DNA of 64,000 bases from Wocania ichthyoenteri Th78 (GTDB lineage Bacteria > Bacteroidota > Bacteroidia > Flavobacteriales > Flavobacteriaceae). The notes under the pieces were generated by a model. The model had not been told where the DNA came from, searched no databases, and saw nothing but the letters and a program-made list of their open reading frames with translations. A program made the position numbers and the translations under genes. Of this stretch, positions 63,826 through 64,000 are shown one piece after another (position 1 is the first letter of the stretch; every line of letters begins with the position of its first letter). Location: the NCBI RefSeq assembly GCF_000789235.1, contig NZ_KN525716.1, forward strand, positions 3,144,100 through 3,208,099, in the 5' to 3' direction.

Positions 63826-64000
63826 ATTGTAAAATTCTTAAAAATAAATAAATAAATGGCGCAGCAAAAATAATACTATCTAGTCTATCTAGCAATCCAC
63901 CATGTCCAGGCATAATAATGCCACTGTCTTTAACATGGGCTTGTCGTTTAAATTTCGACTCAATTAAATCGCCCAAGGTTCCAAATACACTAATAATAAT
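63815..64000 (-). CDS. cdsA: Phosphatidate cytidylyltransferase, C-terminal part (gene cut by window edge)
   Basis: The last 61 residues of CdsA are present on the minus strand. They contain the family signature [34 protein letters not shown] and a last membrane helix. CdsA makes CDP-diacylglycerol from phosphatidic acid and CTP in the inner membrane. The 5' part lies beyond the right edge. Confidence 0.93.
   Translation of the reverse strand: MIISVFGTLGDLIESKFKRQAHVKDSGIIMPGHGGLLDRLDSIIFAAPFIYLFLRILQYVS

Overview
The window is a 64-kb piece of an AT-rich Bacteroidota chromosome, most likely a marine member of the Flavobacteriaceae. Evidence: promoters carry the Bacteroidota -7 element TAnnTTTG, Shine-Dalgarno sequences are almost absent, several leaders are very short or missing, SecD and SecF are fused, and the protein families (DUF2911, DUF6588, DUF1573, FecR/TonB-receptor/ECF sigma sets, VGIGTTNP-type exported proteins) are typical of that family. 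I see no rRNA, tRNA, CRISPR array, prophage or insertion sequence.

Layout. 1-2.4 kb: end of a membrane protein, an unknown exported protein and guaB. 2.5-3.6 kb: an AhpD-like protein and a Crp/Fnr regulator. 3.8-10.3 kb: signalling system 1, made of an ECF sigma factor, a CDF metal transporter, FecR and a TonB receptor, with a divergent repeat lipoprotein. 10.5-25.9 kb: mostly housekeeping genes (ffh, folD, rluF, queE, asnB, gyrB), with small enzymes, a YitT protein, a HerA-like ATPase and exported proteins. 25.9-35.9 kb: signalling system 2, a second sigma/FecR/TonB-receptor set facing a cluster of two tandem repeat lipoproteins, a zincin lipoprotein, a small beta-barrel and a His/Cys/Tyr-rich exported protein. 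36.1-41.0 kb: mdh, a gene ending in Arg-Ala-Gly-Pro-Leu-Ala, and secDF. 41.2-52.2 kb: msrA, a coiled-coil protein with Nif3, lpxK, a hybrid histidine kinase, gapA, lipA, and an operon of a small Cys-rich protein, glycosyltransferase, ECF sigma and Nramp-like transporter. 52.3-64 kb: aqpZ, an ECF sigma/anti-sigma pair, murB, an aminotransferase, an aspartyl protease with a PDZ domain, DUF1573, valS, a NlpC/P60 lipoprotein, and the phospholipid genes cdsA-psd with an acyl-CoA-binding protein.

Two things stand out. First, the gene directly upstream of secDF encodes a membrane-anchored protein with a SecD-P1-like segment. Its last six residues contain R-A-G-P, the end of the E. coli SecM arrest motif. 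I propose that it is a secretion-monitoring arrest peptide controlling secDF. Second, a two-block motif, GTAGGGTAAA-N10-GKTGTCTTA or the close variant GTAGGGTAGG-N10-GTTATCTTG, lies before the repeat lipoproteins, fecR2 and the His-rich gene, with a degenerate copy before fecR1. It looks like the promoter of the two paralogous ECF sigma factors and outlines an undescribed envelope regulon, perhaps linked to metals. The motif also lies, in the opposite orientation, across or next to the promoters of both sigma genes.

Many longest-ORF starts in this window are TTG codons that fall inside the TTTG of a -7 promoter element. For those genes I give the downstream ATG.
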